Positions 1 to 11,900 of a DNA stretch of 64,000 nucleotides are shown piece by piece. The position numbers were made by a program, and so were the translations under genes. This DNA is from Cordia subcordata (taxonomy: Eukaryota > Streptophyta > Magnoliopsida > Boraginales > Cordiaceae): assembly GCA_028554755.1 (NCBI GenBank), contig JAPTOF010000005.1, positions 2,256,501 through 2,320,500 on the forward strand. Direction: 5' to 3'. The notes under the pieces were generated by a model, which had not been told where the DNA came from, made no database searches, and worked only from the letters and a program-made list of their open reading frames with translations. Numbering within the stretch: position 1 is the first letter of the stretch; each line of letters begins with the position of its first letter.

Positions 1-3000
1 CAACAACCGTGATCCCGGACTTCTTAGGGACAACTTGGACCAGGCTAACCCACTCACTATCTGAGATCGGATAAATAATGCCTGCATCTAAAAGCTTAAT
101 GATCTCTTTCTTAACTACTTCGCTCATGTGTAGGTTTAGCCTCCTTTGCATTTCCCTAGAAAGAATGGCTCCATCCTCAAGGTGAATACGATGCATGCAA
201 ACCGAAGGGTCTATACCTCTCAAATCATCAATTTTTCACCCGATAGCCTTCATATGTTTCCTAAGGACCTCTAAGAGATGCTCCTCATGCTCACTAGAAA
301 GATCGGAAGCTATGATGACCGGAAGGGTCTCATTAGAGCCTAGGAATGCATATTTCAAATGATCGGGAAGGGGTTTGAGCTCTAAAGAAGGGCTAGGCTC
401 AACCAAGGGGGACTTAACCTCAACATCATCAATGGGGACATCACTAGAAATGAGACTAAAAAGATTAACCTCAAGTGACTTATTAGTCAAATGGCTCTCA
501 ATGAAGGAAGTAGAAGCTACACATTTCCTCTCTAAGGTCTCCAAATCAAAACTAGACATCAATTCCTCAAATTTCCTCAAATCTTCTCCATCGGTCATAG
601 TCTTCTCTATAAGATCCTTAATGCAAGAATCAATCACATCCACCCTAAAGCACTCTTCTCCATTCTCTACTCCTATACTAGCCCTATTCACTGCCTTTGC
701 AACCTTCATAGTGGATCTCAAATTCCCAAATTTCATCTCCAATACTCCCGACCTACAATGGATAATGGCATCTGCGGTGGCAAGGAAGGGGCGACCTAGA
801 AGAATGGGTGTAAAATGTCTAGAGTCATGTCTCGAATCCGTATCTAACACTATGAAGTCAACAGGGTACACAAACTCACCTACCTGGACCATAACGTCCT
901 CTATCACACCCCTAGGTCTACGCTCAAACCTATCAGCTAGCTGAAGAGTAACATGTGTAGGAGACAACTCACCTAGACCTAGCTGCTGATAGACAGAGTA
1001 GGGAATAAGATTCACACTAGATCCTAAATCTAATAAGGCGTGATCAATCTGGGTCTCACGGATCCTACAAGGAATGATGAAGGCTCCGGGGTCACTCATC
1101 TTGGGCGGAAGGCTCGAAGTACAAATACTACTCACCTTTTCCGTAAGCCTCACCTTCTTAGGAATGTTCGATGACCTACGTTTCCTTGTACAAAGATCCT
1201 TAAAGAACTTAGAATAAGAGGGGATGGAAATGATCACATCTATCAAAGGAAGATTGACCTTAAGGTCCTTAAGATGCTCTAAAACCTTGAAGAACCTAGA
1301 ATCCTCACTAGGTGTAGGTCTCTCTAAAGCGAATGGAAAGGGAACTCTAGGCTCTATACCTCTAGATACATGGTAGTCATCAATAGGCTCTTTTCCCTCC
1401 CGATGTGAGCGGGAAGTACTACTCTCTCCATGATCTCTAATGGGCTCATCTCTCTCAACAGGACCTTTTCTAGAATTTCCCTCAACAAGGCACCATGTGG
1501 TGCTCTAGACTCGGAAGGACCACTAGGTGCAGGCACTGCAAAGTCAACTCCTACCCTATTATCCACTACCCAACTGCTCCTAAAAGTAGTGACGGCCTTA
1601 GCCTGGGCCTGAGGGGGATAAGTGGTATCGATAGAGGAACAGGACTGGACTCTAGGGTTCACCTCCGGCTGAGAAGGCAATTTCCCGGGGTTTCTAGCGC
1701 TCAATTGACTAGAAATCTGTCCTAACTGTGCCTCAAACCTCGCCATTTGCTACCTATTTTCTGCCAATTCCTGTTGTTGGTTCTGAATGAACTGCATTAT
1801 CTTCATCATGTCATTACTAGGAGGTTGGCTACTAGAGGGAGCAGGCAAAGCCTGAGGTTAAGGAGCACCAGTGAGACGGGGTTGATTAACATGATAGAAA
1901 CCTGGGGGATATTGAGGACGGGGTCGCTGCTGAGATAGAACTTGAGGATATGAACTAGACTCATGTTGTCCTTGTCTCCAAGAAAATTTCGGGCTGTCCC
2001 TCCAACCCGGATTGTATGTGTTTGAGTATAGATTATACTCACGAAAATAACCTTATGTGGCACACACTTGCTCTTTCATGAATTCAGGAAATTGGGATGC
2101 TAAAGGGCAAGCTATGGTCTCATGAGATGACTCGGAGCACAATGCACAAACTTCAACAACTAAAGGGGCAGAGGAAGAACCTAAAGAACTAGTCCTATGA
2201 CCTTGGGATGAAATGGACAAAGAAATGAATTGATCTAGTTTATTTGTCAAAGCCTCAACCTTAGCGGGTAAGTCTAAAGAAACTCCAACCTCACTAACAC
2301 TTCTCTTGTTTCCTCCCCGACTAGACCTTTCCATTGCAAAATTTTGAAAAGAATTTTCAGCCATCATTTCTATTTTCTCCCATGTCTCGATCGGTCTCAA
2401 AAGATAAAAGCCACCACCGGAGGCGGCATTGACCATCATCCTATTTTGTTCATTTAAGACTCGAAAGAAGTATTGCAGTAGGTCATGATTGCCGTAGCCA
2501 TGGTGTGGACATTGTCTAAGAAGATCCTTGAACCTCTCCCAAGCCTCATGAAAAGATTCTAGGTGATGTTGGGAGAAAGTCAAAATGGCGGTCCTAAGGT
2601 CGGCTGTCTTGGCCATGGGATAAAATTTTTGGAAGAACTTAGATTGAAGCTCAGCCCATGTAGTAGTGCAACCATTGGGTAAGGAATGCAACCAAGTCCT
2701 AGCCTTGTCCTTAAAAGAGAAAGGAAATAATCTTAGACGTATGACTTCTTGAGAGACATTGGGGACATAGAGAGTGGAACTCATCTCAACAAAATCAGTG
2801 ATATGGTCTAGAGGACTCTCATTGCTTCTCCCGTAGAAGGAGGGAAGCATAGCCAACATATTAGGCTTAATCTCAAAGTTCGTCTCCCCCAAACCCGGAA
2901 TTTGAATAGCCAAATTGGGCTCAAAGGCTTCAGGGAGAAAGAATTGCCTAAGAGTGGGTTCCTCATCTATGGGTGGATCCGGTCTACGGGGCTCTCGTTT

Positions 3001-3198
3001 AAAATGAGCTTGGGCTTGATGCCCAATGTGATCATGAGGTGGAATGGGATTCATTGGGGGATTGGGACGATTAAGAGGATGGTTAGGATCGGTCACCTCG
3101 TCAAGAAGATCTCCTAAATTCCTGAAATATCTAGCAATTCTATCAGGTTTGGGATTAAGAGGAACTAGGGGATTTCTAAGGGATCTCCTACCAAGCAT
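1..3198 (-). pseudogene. Element A gag-pol (partial, broken)
   Basis: The reading frame starts at the ATG at 3198 (product begins MLGRRS). In order it shows an Athila-like gag domain (FEIKPNMLAML to QCPHHGYGNHDL), a CCHC zinc knuckle (CALCSESSHETIAC), a linker, a retropepsin-like protease with LLDLGSSVNLIP, and the N-terminal part of reverse transcriptase up to the edge. Gag capsid would package the element RNA and pol would copy and integrate it. The frame is broken by a CAA to TAA change at 2055-2053, a frameshift near 1490 and a TGG to TGA change near 235. Gag and pol appear to have been one continuous frame, as is usual in Athila. The zinc knuckle is complete here, unlike in B. Confidence 0.9.
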
Positions 3199-3452
3199 GC
3201 ACAATCTATCCTAACTCTGGCCACTTCAACCCTCGAAAACTTCAATATTCCAATAACTACAGCAAATAATCAACAATCCTAAAAAAAATCTACTAAAAAA
3301 AAAAACAAAAGCTGAAATAGATAAGCAAGGATCAAAGTAAGATAATATGAACAATAAACAAGATAAGCAAAAACTAAACAAACTATAAAGAAAAAGCAAG
3401 AAAGTAAGAAAAGCAACTACCAAAACACACAAGCAAAGAATGCAAATCACCA

Positions 3453-3474
3453 TGCCTCCTCGGCAACGGCGCCA
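3453..3474 (-). other. Element A primer binding site (tRNA-Asp)
   Basis: On the minus strand this reads TGGCGCCGTTGCCG and onward. It is complementary to the 3' end of plant tRNA-Asp and lies six bases inside the LTR. tRNA-Asp priming is typical of Athila-type elements. Confidence 0.88.
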
Positions 3475-4019
3475 AGAACTTGGTGTCGTCTTTCGAGTGC
3501 AAGCTCTAAAAGACCCACAAGCGTACGGATCGTGCAATATAGTGTAAACAAGTACGGGTGTCGAACCACAGGGAGGCGTGAATAATGTGGGTGAATTCTA
3601 TGCTTAGTGTTCTAGAAAGTGCCAAAAAGAAATATCTGAACTAGACATATTTTTTGGGGTTTTGGATTATCGGGAGCTCTAGGTAAAGGAAATAAAACTA
3701 AACTATGAATATGAAAAATGGGAGCACCAGTTGGTCAAGAGGGAACTAACACTTGAGAAGGGGTTAGGGTGACTTCCACTTATGAATGGGTAATTCTATA
3801 CTCAAATGCTATGGGATTAAGGGATGATGGCTAACTATCATGAGTGCTCTTAACTTGGTTGCTAGTTAGTGTCCTAATTTCCCTCAAGGACTCGGTGTGG
3901 GTCCATCCCTAGGCGGCGTCTCCTAGAGCTACGGCGTGGTCCTTATGACCTAGGGCCTCAAGAGTGACTAACTAACTTCCTAGGTGGCTTAGAATGAACC
4001 TACCTTAGTACCTAAACCT

Positions 4020-4102
4020 TTGGCTAGATTTAAAGCCAAGACCTAGTGTTTCTAAAGTCGACTAAACCTATCCGGAAACCTATTGGCTGCATTTAAAGCC
4101 AA
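4020..4102 (-). other. Two conserved stem-loops in A LTR
   Basis: On the minus strand, TTGGCT-TTAAATGC-AGCCAA (4102-4083) and TTGGCT-TTAAATCT-AGCCAA (4039-4020). They lie downstream of the TATA box, so they should be in the element's RNA leader. Confidence 0.7.
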
Positions 4103-4870
4103 AGGAGACTCGGCCTAGACTAGCCCTCAGTTATACTTCATCATTCTAAGGTCACTACAGTAGGATTTGACTTGCTAGTGCGTTCATACATGTTCAAGGC
4201 CAAGGTGTGCCTGAATAATGGAACCTATTCAACTACCAAACATCATCATGTTCAGTTCACACCATTAGAAATAATTAACAACCAACACGTATACGTTATT
4301 GAAGTTATGCTTGTTACTAGGCATGCAAATATACATATAGACATGAATAAAAGCATTACCCACTTCATAGCATCCATATATAAACACATAGACATGATTA
4401 TAACATGGATTAAATGTGTTTAGTAACAAACAAACTTCAATTTATACACATGTTACTCATCTAGGCATTTTATCAAACACTTAAACATGAATGGGAAAAT
4501 ACCTATTTGAACAAGACAATTCAAAACATGTATATATATACAGCCATCATATCCCATATCATAAGAGTATATAGTTAACCCATTACATAAGTTAAATCAC
4601 CCTACACAAGTCTACTCAATCATAATAGGAAATAGAATGAAAGAGAGATAATGAAGCTTCCCTTTCATCCTAGCTAATCTTGTACAAAGCTTTTGAGCAA
4701 ACTTGATTCCAAAATGTTTGAACACTCCAAATCAATCTTGGTTCTTAGTGAGAAATGTGTGAAAAGTGTGTTTGAAGTGGGTGGGATCCAGGGTTAAGTG
4801 TGTGAGAATTTTAGATGTGAAGTGTGTGTTAATCTACCAAAAAGTCCTCCTTTTTTGCAGAATCGGGCCC

Positions 4871-4878
4871 TATTTATA
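4871..4878 (-). promoter_or_regulatory. TATA box of element A LTR
   Basis: TATAAATA on the minus strand, followed by GGGCCCGATT. The same context occurs in both B LTRs. It probably marks the U3/R boundary of the LTR promoter. Confidence 0.7.
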
Positions 4879-4892
4879 TGTACTCAGCATAT

Positions 4893-5156
4893 TGCCGGTC
4901 GACCGGCCTCTGGACCTAGCTCGACCGGCTTTTTAATGATGCTCTATGGAGTGGCCGGTCGACCTAGCCGGTCGACCGGCTGTGCAAGGGTGGTTGTCTG
5001 GCTGACTTTTTGCCTCCATTCTTTGTCTTTTCGGCCTCTGGTCTTCTCTCTTAGACCCGCGCATCGACCGGCTATGCAAGGGTGGTCGTCTGGCTGATTT
5101 TCTTCCTCTATTCTTTGTCTTTTCGGCCTCTGGTCTTCTCTCTTAGACCCGTGCAT
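4893..5156 (-). repeat. Palindrome cluster and 92-base tandem duplication in A LTR
   Basis: Several complete or partial copies of GCCGGTCGACCGGC lie immediately upstream of the TATA box on the minus strand. A 92-base unit is tandemly repeated at 4973-5064 and 5065-5156, with only scattered differences. The duplication is not present in B's LTRs. Confidence 0.85.
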
Positions 5157-5392
5157 TTCCCATCTTCATCACCTTTCATCATCCAATCTCGATCTTAACC
5201 CAAAGTTCACCTAAATCATTGAAAATAAGCAATTAGTGTAGCAATTTGTCTCTTAAACTCGATATGTACATTTGTTTACGCTTAAGTCTATTCTTATCAA
5301 AAGCACTACAGTAATGCATCATTATGAGCACTCAACACCTCTAAAATATAGGTAAATGACAATGCAAACACACACAAAAACACAATACATCA

Positions 5393-6746
5393 TTATCCTT
5401 AATCAAACACATAGACATACGTAATCTGAGGATTAGAAGTGTTCTATGGCAAATACAACTCAATCTATACACATACAACTCATTCAAGCATTACATCAAA
5501 CACATGGAAATGAACTGATATAAAGCTTCTAAAAATAAGAACAAAGTATGTATATATATAAGCCAATAAAATCCCATAACAAAGAGTATATCTATCATCC
5601 CATTACACAAGCTAGGTAACCTAAATCATCTACTTAAACATGAAGTAAATATGAATGTAAGAGGTTATAGAAATCTCCCCTTTCATCCTTGCTTGTTTCT
5701 TTACAAACTTGCGCAAATCTTCACCAAATAATGTTTGAATCTTCCAAAATCAACTTAATTTCAAGTGGGTGTGTGTGTTAGTGTGTGAATCAGTGGTGGG
5801 TAAGGATAGGGTTTTGTGTGTGAGAAATGGGTTTGTGTATTGGTCTCTAAAAATCTCCTTTTTAAAAGCTGAAAAGTCAAGTTTTTATAACATCTGCCAC
5901 GCACAATCGGTCGACCTAGCCGGTCGACCGACTTCTCTTCTTAACTCGTCTGGCCTTCCAAGTGATGCTCTATGGACTAGCCAGTTGTCGAGCTTTTGGA
6001 GATGGTTGACTAGCTTAAGATGAGTTCCTTTCTGGAGCCTAGGTCGACCGACTTTTCCAATTGGCTTTCTATTGTCTCTTTCTTGCTCTCGGCCTTCATC
6101 ACATGAGCCATACCTCTTCTATCTTTCACGTTCATTCTCGTTCAAGCTCCATTTCAACCCTATAGCTCACCTAAGGCACAAAGTTAAGCATTTAGTATAG
6201 CATTTAACTTAGAAACTCAACTATGCACATTTGCTCACACTTAAGCCTAACTCTAGTACATGTTCTATACTAATTCATCTTTTAAAGCTCAAGATACCTC
6301 TAAAACATGGGCAATTAACAACATAAACACATACAAAAATACAATACATCAACAACCCAAACTATCACCTTGTTTGTCCCTAAGCAAGCCTAATCTTAAG
6401 TTTATTTCTAAAGCTGATGCAATGGATTGCCTAAAGGGTTGACTTGCTATCGAAGTTAGTCTAAGAAGCATGAAGAGGGCATTTCTATTGTGGAGAGATC
6501 CCCAAGCCTCTTTGGATCTTCCCTCCACTCATAAGGGGTCTCGTTCCTCATAGGAATTTCCCAAGTAGCCAATCCATCACAGGCGTAGGATTCTAATTCA
6601 CATACTCGGGATGTTGATATTTCATGCCCCCTCAACTAACATGGCCTCCCCAATATGCACAAAGTCTCAAAAACAAAATGAGAGAATACACAAATGTAAT
6701 GGCTTATAAAAGCCTTATTCACATATCTACAAAGATGATAGCATGT
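5393..6746 (-). mobile_element. Element C, left part: truncated 3' LTR and 3' end of interior
   Basis: 5393-6351 is the U3-side part of C's 3' LTR. Its minus-strand start is TGATGTATTGT at 6351, and A interrupts it at 5393. 6352-6746 is the end of C's interior, containing a degraded PPT just outside the LTR. It matches the 3' untranslated region of B. C continues at 17976 on the far side of B. No gene is visible here. Confidence 0.88.
6742..6746. other. Target site duplication of B, left copy
   Basis: CATGT directly before the LTR start TGATG. The same five bases follow the right LTR at 17976. Together they reconstitute the uninterrupted 3' region of element C. Confidence 0.92.
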
Positions 6747-7042
6747 TGATGTGTTGTGTTTTTGTTTGTGTTTGCATTGTCATTTACCTATATTTTAGAG
6801 GTGTTGAGTGCTCATAATGATGCATTAGTGCAGTGCTTTTGATAAGAATAGGCTTAAGCGTAAACAAATGTGCATATTGAGTTTAAGAGACAAATTGCTA
6901 CACTAATTGCTTGTTTTCAATGATTTAGGTAAACTTTGGGCTAAGATCAAGATTGGACGATGAAAGGTGATGAAGATTGGAGATGCACGGGTCTACGAGA
7001 GAAGACTAGAGGCCGAAAAGACAAAGAATGGAGGAAGAAAGT

Positions 7043-7212
7043 CAGCCGGACGACCAAGGAAAAAGAGCCGGTCGACCGGCCACTCTAGAGAGGTGCCAAA
7101 AATAGCCGGACGACCACCCCTCCAGAGCCGGTCGACCGGCCACTCTAGAAAGCATCATTAAAAAGCCGGTCGAGCTAGGTCCAGAGGCCGGTCGACCTAG
7201 ATGGTCGACCGG
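7043..7212 (+). promoter_or_regulatory. GCCGGTCGACCGGC palindrome cluster, B 5' LTR
   Basis: Perfect 14-base palindromes lie at 7067-7080 and 7127-7140, with several half or variant copies around them. The cluster ends less than 20 bases before the TATA box. Each copy has a GTCGAC centre and CCGG ends, so it is rich in CpG. The position suggests a promoter-proximal protein-binding array, but no known factor is assigned. Confidence 0.65.
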
Positions 7213-7228
7213 GAATATGCTGAGAACA

Positions 7229-7236
7229 TATAAATA
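7229..7236 (+). promoter_or_regulatory. TATA box, B 5' LTR
   Basis: TATAAATA followed by GGGCCC. The same context recurs in the 3' LTR (16574-16581) and in A. RNA is expected to start about 30 bases downstream. Confidence 0.72.
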
Positions 7237-8008
7237 GGGCCCGATTCTGCAAAAAAGGAGAAAGGACTTTTTGAAAGATTAACACACACTTCACACCTAA
7301 AATTCTCACACACTTAACCCTAGATGCCACCCACTTTACACACACATTTCACACATTCCTCACTAAGAACCAAGCTTGATTTGGAGGGTTCAAACATTTT
7401 GGAATCAAGTTTGTTCAAAAGCTTTGTACAAGATTAGCTAGGATGAAAGGGAAGCTTCATTATCTCTTTTTCATTCTATTTCCTATTATGATTGAGTAGA
7501 CTTGTGTAGGGTGATTTAACTTATGTAATGGGTTAACTATATACTCTTATGATATGGGATATGATGGCTGTATATATATACATGTTTCGAATTGTCTTGT
7601 TCAAATGGGTATTTTCTCATTCATATCTAAGTGTTTGATAAAATGCCTAGATGAGTAACATGTGTATAAATTGAAGTTTGTTTGTTACTAAACACATCTA
7701 ATCCATGTTATAATCATGTCTATGTGTTTATATGTGGATGCTATGAAGTGGATAATGCTTTTATTCATGTCTATATATATATTTGCATGCCTAGTAACAA
7801 GCATAACTTCAATAATGCATACGTGTTGGTTGTTAATTATTTCTAATGGTGTGAATTGAACATGACGATGTTTGGTAGTTGAATAGGTTCCATTATTCAC
7901 GTGCACCTTGGCCTTGAACATGTATGAACGCACTAGCAAGTCAAATCCTACTGTAGTGACCTTAGAATGACGAAGTATAACTCAGGGTTAGTCTAGGCCG
8001 AGTCTCCT

Positions 8009-8091
8009 TTGGCTTTAAATCCAGCCAATAGGTTTCCAGATAGGTTTAATCGACCTTAGCAACACTAGGTCTTGGCTTTAAATCCAGCCAA
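8009..8091 (+). other. Two conserved stem-loops in B 5' LTR
   Basis: TTGGCT-TTAAATCC-AGCCAA at 8009-8028 and again at 8072-8091. Each has a six-base stem and an eight-base loop. They lie about 0.8 kb downstream of the TATA box, in the transcribed part. The 3' LTR has the same pair at 17353-17372 and 17416-17435. Confidence 0.75.
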
Positions 8092-8637
8092 AGGTTTAGG
8101 TACTAAGGTAGGTTCATTCTAAGCCACCTAGGAAGTTAGTTAGTCACTCTTGAGGCCCTAGGTCATAAGGACCACGCCGTAGCTCTAGGAGGCGCTGCCT
8201 GGGGATGGACCCACACTGAGTCCTAGGGGGAAATTAGGACAATAACTAGCAACCTAGTTAAAAGCACTTATGATAGTTAGCCATCATCCCTTAATCCCAT
8301 AGCATTTGAGTATAGAATTACCCATTCATAAGTCGAAGTCACCCTAACCCCTTCTCAAGTGTTAGTTCCCTCGTGACCAACTTGTGCTCCCATTTTTCAT
8401 ATTTATAATTTTGTTTTATTTCCTTTACCTAGAGCTCCCGATAATCCAAAAGCCCAAAAAAATATATCTAGTTTAGATATTTCTTTTTGGCACTTTCTAG
8501 AACACCAAGCATAGAATTCACCCACATTATTCACGCCTCCCTGTGGTTCGACACCCGCACTTGTTTACACTATATTGCACGATCCGTACGCTTGCGGGTC
8601 TTTTAGAGCTTGCACTCGAAAGACGACACCAAGTTCT

Positions 8638-8651
8638 TGGCGCCACTGCCA
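8638..8651 (+). other. Element B primer binding site
   Basis: TGGCGCCACTGCC resembles the tRNA-Asp primer site with two substitutions relative to A. It lies six bases after the LTR. Confidence 0.85.
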
Positions 8652-8917
8652 GGAAGGCACGGTGATTTGCATTCTTTGCTTGTGTGTTTTGGTAGTTGCT
8701 TTTCTTACTTTCTTGCTTTTTCTTTATAGTTTGTTTAGTTTTTGCTTATCTTGTTTATTGTTCATATTATCTTGCTTTGATCCTTGCTTATCTATCTCAG
8801 CTTTTGCTTTTTATTTTTTTTAGTAGATTTTTTTTAGGATTATGGATTATTTGCTATAGTTATTGGAATATTGAAGTTTTCGGGGGTTGAAGTGGCCAGA
8901 GTTAGGATAGATTGTGC
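8652..8917 (+). other. Element B leader
   Basis: A T-rich stretch between the primer site and the gag ATG. It holds long T runs and frames of low-complexity hydrophobic residues, but no convincing gene. Confidence 0.6.
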
Positions 8918-11900
8918 ATGCTTGGTAGGAGATCTCTAGTTCCTCTTAATCCCGAACCTGATAGAATTGCTAGACATTTCAAGAATTTAGGAGATCTTCT
9001 TGAGGAGATGACCGATCCCAACCATCCTCCTAATCCTCCCAATCCCCCAATGAATCCCATTCCACCTCATGATCACATTGGGCATCAAGCCCAAGCTCAT
9101 TTTAGACGAAAGCCCCGTAGACCGGATCCACGCATAGATGAGAAACCCACTCTTAGGCAATTCTTTCTCCCCGAAGCCTTTGAGCCCAATTTGGCTATTC
9201 AAATTCCGAGTTTGGGGGAGACGAACTTCGAGATTAAGCCTAATATGTTGGCTATGCTTCCCTCCTTCTACAGGAGAAGCAATGAGAGTCCTCTAGATCA
9301 TATCACTGATTTTGTTGAGATGAGTTCCACTCTCTATGTCCCCAATGTCTCTCAAGAGGTCATACGTCTAAGATTGTTTTCTTTCTCTCTTAAGGACAAG
9401 GCTAGGACTTGGTTGCATTCCTTACCCAATGGTTACATTACTACATGGGCTGAGCTTCAATCTAAGTTCTTCCAAAAATTTTATCCCATGGCCAAGACGG
9501 CCGACCTTAGGACCGCCATTATGACTTTCTCCCAACATGACCTAGAATCTTTTCATGAGGCTTGGGAGAGGTTCAAAGATCTTCTTAGACAATGTCCACA
9601 CCATGGGTACGGCAATCATGACCTAATGCAATACTTCTTTTGAGGCTTAAATGAACAAAATAGGATGATGGTCAATGCCGCCTCCGGTGGTGGCTTCTAT
9701 CTTTTTAGACCGACCGAGGCATGGGAGAAAATAGAAATGATGGCTGAAAATTCTTTTCAAAATTTTGCAATGGAAAGGTCTAGTCGGGGAGGTAACAAGA
9801 GAAGTGTTAGTGAGGTTGGAGTTTTTTTAGACTTACCCGCTAAGGTTGAGGCTTTGACAAATAAACTAGATCAATTCATTTCTTTGTCCATTTCATCCCA
9901 AGGTCATAGGACTAGTTCTTTAGGTTCTTCCTCTGCCCCTTTAGTTGTTGAAGTTTGTGCACTGTGCTCCGGGTCATCTCATGAGACCATAGCTTGGCCT
10001 TTAACATCCCAATTTCCTGAATTCATGAAAGAGCAAGTGTGTGCCGCGCAAGGTTATTCTCGTGAGTATAATCCATACTCGAACACATATAATCCGGGTT
10101 AGAAGGACAACCCAAAATTTTCTTGGAGACAAGGACAGCATGAGTCTAGTTCACATTCTCAAGTTCCACCTCAGCAGCGACCCCGTCCTCAATATCTCCT
10201 AGGTTTCTATCATCTTAATCAACCCCATCTCACTAGTGCTCCTCAACCCAGGCTTTACCTGCTCCCTCTAGTAGCCACACTCCTAGTAATAATGTGATGA
10301 AGTTAATGCAGTTTATTCAGAATCAGCAGCAGGCATTAGCTAGTCAGCAGCAGGAGTTAGCTGACAATAGGCAAGAGATGGCTAGCTATAGGCAACAGAT
10401 CGCTAGGTTTGAGACACAGTTAGGACAGATTGAGCGTTAGAGACCCCAGGAAATTGCCTTCTCAGCCGGAGGTGAACCCTAGAGTCCAGTCCTGTTCCTC
10501 CACCGATACCACTTGTCCTTCTCAGGCCCAGGCTAAGGCCGTCACCACTCTTAGGAGCGGTCGGGTTGTGGATAATAGGGTAGGAGTTGACTTTGCAGTG
10601 CCTGCACCTAGTGGTCCTTCCGAGTCTAGAGCACCACATGGTAGCCTTGTTGAGGGAAATTCTAGAGAAGATCCTGTTGAGAGAGATGAGCCGATTAGAG
10701 ATCATGGAGAGAGTAGTACTTCCCGCCCACATCGGGAGGGAAAAGAGCCTATTGATGACTTCCATGAATCTAGAGGTATAGAGCCTAGAGTTCCCTTTCC
10801 ATCCGCCTTAGAGAGGCCTACACCTAGTGAGGATTCTTGGTTCTTCAAGGTTTTACAGCATCTTAAGGACCTTAAGGTCAATCTTCCTTTGATAGATGCA
10901 ATCATTTCCATCCCCTCTTATTCTAAGTTCTTTAAGGATCTTTGTACAAGGAAACATAGGACATCAAACATTCCTAAAAAGGTGACGCTTATGGAAAAGG
11001 TGATTAGTATTTGTACTTCGGGCCTTCCGCCCAAGATGAGTGACCCTGGAGCCTTTACTATTCCTTGTAGGATCCGTGAGACCCAGATTGATCATGCCTT
11101 ATTAGATTTAGGATCTAGTGTGAATCTCATTCCCTACTCTGTCTATTAGCAGCTAGGTCTAGGTGAGTTGTCTCCTACACATGTTACTCTTCAGCTAGCT
11201 GATAGGTCTGAGCGTAGACCTAGGGGTGTGATGAGGGCGTTATGGTCTAGATAGGTGAGTTTGTGTACCCTGTTGACTTCATAGTGTTAGATATAGATTT
11301 GGGACATGACTCTAGACATTTTACACCCATTCTTCTAGGTCGCCACTTTCTTGCCACCGCAGATGCCATTATCCATTGTAGGTCGGGGGTATTGGAGATG
11401 AAATTTGGAAATTTGAGATCCACTATGAAGGTTGCAGAGGCGGTGAATAGGGTTAGTATAGAAGAAGAGGATGGAGAAGAGTGCTTTAGGGTGGATGTGA
11501 TTGATTCTTGCGTTGAGGATCTTATAGAAAAGACCATGACCGATGGAGAAAAATTAAGGAAATTTGAGGAATTGATGTCTAGTTTTGATTTGGAGACCTT
11601 AGAGAGGAAATGTGTAGCTTCTACTTCTTTGATTGAGAGCCATTTCACTAATAAGTCACTTGAGGTTAATCCTTCTAGTCTCATTTCTAGTGATGTCCCC
11701 ATTGATGATGTTGAGGTTAAGTCCCCCTTGGTTGAGCCTAGCCCTTCTTTAGAGCTCAAACCCCTTCCCGATCATTTGAAATATGCATTCCTAGGCTCTA
11801 GTGAGACCCTTTCGGTCATCATAGCTTCCGATCTTTCTAGTGAGCATGAGGAGCGTCTCTTAGAGGTCCATAGGAAACATAGGAAGGCTATAGGGTGGAA

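Larger units (their letters stand above)
1..5392 (-). mobile_element. Element A: Athila-type Ty3/gypsy retrotransposon, 5' part
   Basis: Read on the minus strand this is a 5' LTR (5392 to 3481), a tRNA-Asp primer site, gag, protease and the start of reverse transcriptase. The rest of pol and the 3' LTR lie beyond the left edge. It is inserted in the left LTR of element C: C's LTR sequence resumes directly at 5393, and the matching stretch of C's other LTR is uninterrupted near 25850. The expected right-hand target duplication is TTATC at 5393-5397; its partner is outside the window. A is a close relative of B and lies in the opposite orientation. Confidence 0.93.
3481..5392 (-). repeat. Element A 5' LTR
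   Basis: The LTR reads TGATGTATTGTG to GACGACACCA on the minus strand and is 1,912 bases long, close to B's LTRs (1,885 and 1,893). Its end at 3481 is six bases from the primer site. On the minus strand it contains a palindrome cluster, a TATA box and two copies of the conserved stem-loop. An extra 92-base tandem duplication lies next to the palindrome cluster. Confidence 0.93.
6747..8631 (+). repeat. Element B 5' LTR
   Basis: TGATGTGTTGTG to GACGACACCA, 1,885 bases. In order it contains U3 with the palindrome cluster (about 7043-7212), TATAAATA at 7229-7236, and stem-loops at 8009-8028 and 8072-8091. It ends six bases before the primer site. Confidence 0.95.

Noticed and set aside
375..944. 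Long antisense frames over protease and gag regions, also at 11247-11759 and 22855-23211
   Set aside because: Exact shadows of the gag-pol frame on the other strand. They recur only because the elements are homologous.
3226..3537. Hydrophobic frame next to the primer site in A, also at 8575-8890 in B
   Set aside because: A translation of the T-rich leader across the LTR end. The membrane-like look is due to base composition.
6967..7161. Arg/Ser-rich 64-residue frame in the B 5' LTR
   Set aside because: A translation of the palindrome cluster, upstream of the TATA box and not kept in the 3' LTR or in A.
7043..7212. CRISPR-like appearance of repeated palindromes
   Set aside because: Spacing is irregular, there are no unique spacers of constant length, and the setting is a plant LTR.
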